Source: Candidatus Moraniibacteriota bacterium (GTDB lineage Bacteria > Patescibacteriota > Minisyncoccia > Moranbacterales > GCA-2747515). From it: 8,352 nucleotides of DNA. The stretch's first letter is position 1. Every line of letters starts with the position of its first letter. The translations under genes and the position numbers were made by a program. The notes below the pieces were generated by a model that saw only the letters and a program-made list of their open reading frames with translations, was not told where the DNA came from and made no database searches. Shown here piece by piece: positions 6,298 to 8,352 of this stretch. The stretch lies in NCBI GenBank assembly GCA_029938745.1, contig JAOZUJ010000043.1:1-8352 (forward strand). Reading direction: 5' to 3'.

Positions 6298-7266
6298 TTA
6301 AAATAGAAAATTAAATATGTAGCCAATAGCAATAATGCCTACTGTTACAATGCCAAAAAAGGTGAGTAATAGGGGCCACTTTAGGATTTTTTTGAGTATT
6401 AGCGCTTCTGGTAGTGATAGTCCAACAGCTGCCATCATAAAAGCAAGTGCTGTACCTATGGGCACGCCTTTTACGATTAATGATTGAATAACGGGTATGA
6501 TGCCACTTGCGTTTGTATATAGCGGTACAGCCAAAATTGTTGCTATGGGGACGCCCCATAAACCAGTTTTTTCTAAGTATGTTTCAAAAAAGTTATCAGG
6601 AACATATCCGTGGATAAATGCACCAATACCAACACCGATAATGATGTATGGTAACACTTCTTTGATGATCATGAAGGCTTCCTTTGAAATTTGTGGGAAT
6701 ATTTCTAAGAATGGTTTTTTATCTTCAGATTTTGGTGCTGTGACGTATTCTTCCCACACAAAACTTTCAACATATTTTTCCATTTTTAATTTGTCTAAAA
6801 CAAATCCACTTATCATGCCAATAACAATGCCAAAAAAGATATATAAAAATGTAATATGCCATCCAAATATGCCAATAAATAAAGCGATGGCAACTTCATT
6901 GATGAGTGGTGACGTAACCATAAAGGCAAATGCGACGCCAAGCGGAATACGTGCTTGTAAAAATCCAACAAACAGTGGCACGGACGAGCAAGAACAGAAG
7001 GGTGTTAATGCGCCAAATATTGTTGCAAGAAAATAGTCGAATCCATATAGTTTTTTTGTTGTTAAGATGGTACGTATTTTCTCTATAGGCAAATAATATC
7101 GTATTGTACTCATCACATGTGTGATAAGTATCATCAATGTAAGTATTTTTAGTGTGTCATAAATAAAAAATATAACAGATTCACTTAAAAACGAATCTCT
7201 TGTTATATGAAATATTGAGAATGTGAGCCAGTGTGCAAATAGCTCGTAAGGGTAAAAAACATCCAT
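6298..7266 (-). CDS. DUF318/ArsP-like (YraQ-type) permease
   Basis: This is a 322-aa polytopic membrane protein with about eight hydrophobic segments in two halves, split by a charged cytoplasmic-type linker (about 160-195, many Lys and Glu). Family landmarks are TPFCSCSSVP (88-97) with the Cys91/Cys93 pair, TSPLINE (118-124), NASGIIP (252-258) and GLSLPEA (282-288). This is the PF03773 permease family. It includes ArsP, which exports trivalent organoarsenicals, and poorly characterised YraQ-type proteins. The ATG lies only 3 bp after the stop of an ArsR-type repressor, so the two form one operon. The repressor's cysteines and the permease's CxC both suggest efflux of a thiophilic metal or metalloid such as arsenic. 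The exact substrate is not readable, and arsP is therefore not assigned. Confidence 0.88.
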   Translation of the reverse strand: MDVFYPYELFAHWLTFSIFHITRDSFLSESVIFFIYDTLKILTLMILITHVMSTIRYYLPIEKIRTILTTKKLYGFDYFLATIFGALTPFCSCSSVPLFVGFLQARIPLGVAFAFMVTSPLINEVAIALFIGIFGWHITFLYIFFGIVIGMISGFVLDKLKMEKYVESFVWEEYVTAPKSEDKKPFLEIFPQISKEAFMIIKEVLPYIIIGVGIGAFIHGYVPDNFFETYLEKTGLWGVPIATILAVPLYTNASGIIPVIQSLIVKGVPIGTALAFMMAAVGLSLPEALILKKILKWPLLLTFFGIVTVGIIAIGYIFNFLF

Positions 7267-7269
7267 TTG

Positions 7270-7572
7270 TTATAGATCTGTAATTAAAAATTGATGGAGT
7301 GCTGATGTGTGTTTCATTATTATTTTTCTATTGGATGAATAAATTATTTTACGACCATCTCTCTGTGAGTCAATAAGATCAAATTCTTGTAATATTCGTA
7401 GGTGGTGCGATGCAAGATTTTGAGGAATGCCGAGAGCTGTCCAAATGTCACATGCACACAAAGAGTCTTTTTTTAAAAGACAAAGGATCTTGAGACGATT
7501 TGATTCGTTTATAACTTTGAGGAAATCCAATGACTTCTGTATTTTTTGAGCATCATTTTTACAACATTTCAT
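7270..7572 (-). CDS. ArsR/SmtB-family metal-responsive repressor
   Basis: This 100-aa winged-helix protein has the expected ArsR length. SNRLKILCLLKK (about 24-35) starts the fold, LCACDIWTALGIPQ (38-51) is the sensor helix, and NLASHHLRILQEFDLI (52-67) is the recognition helix and turn. The wing is QRDGRKIIYS (about 70-79). Cys39 and Cys41 form the CxC of ArsR/CadC-type thiolate sites, and Cys3-Cys4 at the N-terminus could complete the site, as in CadC. The third cysteine of the classic CVCDLC helix is replaced by Trp44. Metal binding should release it from DNA and switch on this operon. A perfect dyad over its promoter (7580-7603) fits autorepression. The permease follows 3 bp downstream. 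Candidate inducers are As(III), Sb(III), Cd(II) or Pb(II), undecided. Confidence 0.9.
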   Translation of the reverse strand: MKCCKNDAQKIQKSLDFLKVINESNRLKILCLLKKDSLCACDIWTALGIPQNLASHHLRILQEFDLIDSQRDGRKIIYSSNRKIIMKHTSALHQFLITDL

Positions 7573-7579
7573 ATTTTGT

Positions 7580-7603
7580 ATATATCAATTTACATTGATA
7601 TAT
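7580..7603. promoter_or_regulatory. probable ArsR operator (9-bp arms, 6-bp spacer)
   Basis: ATATATCAA (7580-7588) and its exact complement TTGATATAT (7595-7603) are separated by six bases, containing the core TCAA-N10-TTGA-type symmetry of ArsR/SmtB sites (ATCAA-N6-TTGAT). It lies 8 bp before the arsR start, just downstream of and touching the -10 of the minus-strand promoter, where bound repressor would block RNA polymerase. Confidence 0.7.
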
Positions 7604-7628
7604 TATATAATATTTAAGAATCAGTCAA
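7602..7628 (-). promoter_or_regulatory. sigma-70-type promoter of the arsR-permease operon
   Basis: Read on the minus strand, TTGACT (7628-7623) is followed after 15 bp by TATAAT (7607-7602); an alternative -10, TAATAT, gives 17 bp. Transcription would begin within the dyad at 7580-7603, with a leader of only about 20 nt or less. That fits repression by ArsR and the lack of a Shine-Dalgarno sequence. Confidence 0.7.
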
Positions 7629-7702
7629 GTGGGAGAGAATTTTTAGCGCAATGATGTATTGTTGGCGTTTATTACAAAACAAGTTGTTTATAGGTAGCAT
7701 AG

Positions 7703-7731
7703 TTGACAGTGATACTCTGTAGTGATATAGT
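7703..7731 (+). promoter_or_regulatory. strong sigma-70-type promoter of the LexA-like gene
   Basis: TTGACA (7703-7708) and TATAGT (7726-7731) are separated by exactly 17 bp. The -35 is perfect and the -10 has one mismatch to TATAAT. The start codon lies 28 bp after the -10. This is the best promoter match in the window, and its -10 is buried in the palindrome at 7720-7738. Confidence 0.75.
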
Positions 7732-7738
7732 ATCACTA
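7720..7738. promoter_or_regulatory. palindromic operator of the LexA-like repressor
   Basis: TAGTGATA (7720-7727) and TATCACTA (7731-7738) form a perfect 8-bp dyad around TAG. A third half-site, AGTGATA, lies at 7708-7714, in direct orientation 13 bp before the left arm and overlapping the end of the -35. The elements cover the promoter core, as expected for autorepression. The sequence is neither the proteobacterial CTGT-N8-ACAG nor the Gram-positive GAAC-N4-GTTC SOS box. Confidence 0.7.
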
Positions 7739-7759
7739 TAAATAACTAATAAGATAAAA

Positions 7760-8352
7760 ATGAAAAAAACAAAAGAGTTAACCAGGAAACAAAACTTAGT
7801 TTTAGAAACAATTCGTATAAGTATTGATCAGGAATTTGAGAATCCGACTGCTTATAGAATACATAATATATTGAAGGAAGAAGGACATGATGTTGGTGTA
7901 CTCAAGGGCACAGTACAGGTAATAGAAGCTCTAGAAAAAAAAGGACTGATCAAGAGAGATGATAAAAAAAAGATTTATCTTGTAAAAAATGAAGATTTTT
8001 CTAATCTTAAAAATATTTTTACTGTTCCGGTTTTTGGTTTAGCATCATGTGGGGAAGCCTTAGCTTTTGCTGATGATACTGTAGAAGGATATTTGCAAGT
8101 ATCAAAAAGTCTTTTTAAAAAAGAAAAACCAGTACAATTATTTGCGGTTAAAGCATTGGGGGATTCAATGAATAAAGCTGACATCAATGATGGTGATTAC
8201 GTGGTTTTTAAAAAACATGAATATGGCGAAGATTTGGATGGTAAAATTGTTGTGATTGTAATTAATGGTATGGCAACAATCAAAGAATATCGAACATTAA
8301 AAAATAAAATGATTGGATTGTTTCCACAATCCCTCAATTCAGTACACCAGCC
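7760..8352 (+). CDS. LexA-like S24-family autoprotease repressor, 3' partial
   Basis: The frame is open from ATG 7760 to the right edge (197 codons), so the C-terminus is cut off. Residues 1-75 look like a winged-helix DNA-binding region: LTRKQNLVLETIR, then a helix pair ending in KGTVQVIEALEKKGLIKR. A peptidase S24 domain follows: VPVFGLASCGEA (89-100), ALGDSMNKADINDGDYVV (132-149) with nucleophile Ser136, and ATIKEY with general base Lys175. In LexA the cut falls between Ala and Gly; here the dipeptide is Cys97-Gly98. RecA-stimulated self-cleavage under DNA damage is the family role. A perfect palindrome over its promoter suggests autorepression. It could be the cell's LexA or a phage- or element-type repressor; the non-canonical operator leaves this open. 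No Shine-Dalgarno sequence precedes the start. Confidence 0.85.
   Translation, partial: MKKTKELTRKQNLVLETIRISIDQEFENPTAYRIHNILKEEGHDVGVLKGTVQVIEALEKKGLIKRDDKKKIYLVKNEDFSNLKNIFTVPVFGLASCGEALAFADDTVEGYLQVSKSLFKKEKPVQLFAVKALGDSMNKADINDGDYVVFKKHEYGEDLDGKIVVIVINGMATIKEYRTLKNKMIGLFPQSLNSVHQ

Noticed and set aside
6497..7036. 179-aa plus-strand open frame opposite the permease gene
   Set aside because: It is the antisense of a well-conserved membrane protein whose family motifs lie on the minus strand, and it shows no domain of its own.
1..8352. UGA recoded to glycine (Gracilibacteria/Absconditabacteria code), prompted by the absence of TGA stops
   Set aside because: Seven visible stops are too few in an AT-rich genome. 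Glycine-rich proteins of 689 and 668 aa use only GGN codons, so the standard bacterial code is enough.

Overview
The window is AT-rich and gene-dense. It looks like a piece of a bacterial genome, most likely from the Patescibacteria/CPR (Parcubacteria-like) lineage. That placement is an inference. It rests on very low G+C, compact genes with no recognisable Shine-Dalgarno motif before any start, and secreted proteins that mix dockerin, Cys-rich repeats and a pilin-type C-terminal domain. All visible stops are TAA or TAG, and no domain is interrupted by UGA, so the ordinary bacterial code fits.

Layout. (1) Positions 1-978 hold a toxin-antitoxin pair: a Panacea/SocA-domain (DUF4065) antitoxin, cut at the left edge, followed 12 bp later by a RelE/ParE-fold toxin. 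(2) Positions 988-1689 encode a SerB-like HAD phosphatase. (3) Positions 1802-5940 carry two large secreted proteins in tandem. The first has a cohesin-like domain, an A-B-A run of Ig-like modules (A is a perfect 277-bp repeat), a Cys-rich knot and a Lys-rich C-terminal half. The second has an N-terminal dockerin, two Cys-rich repeats, a calcineurin-like metallophosphoesterase and a pilin-type globular C-terminus. (4) Positions 5941-6297 are non-coding, with a perfect 16-bp hairpin and a 102-bp broken copy of the 3' end of the phosphatase gene. (5) Positions 7572-6298, on the minus strand, are an arsR-type repressor plus a DUF318/ArsP-like permease with its own promoter and operator. (6) From 7760 to the right edge runs a LexA-like S24 autoprotease repressor, incomplete, behind a strong promoter whose -10 lies inside a palindrome.

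How the parts may work together. The cohesin and dockerin genes are adjacent, co-oriented and both exported. A two-protein, cellulosome-like complex is therefore plausible, in which the cohesin protein holds a phosphoesterase outside the cell. The whole pair sits between an intact serB-like gene and a diverged serB 3' remnant. This suggests that the secreted pair arrived by insertion or by recombination between serB copies. The arsR-permease cassette is a self-contained thiophilic metal(loid) response unit, and the LexA-like gene a self-regulated stress repressor.
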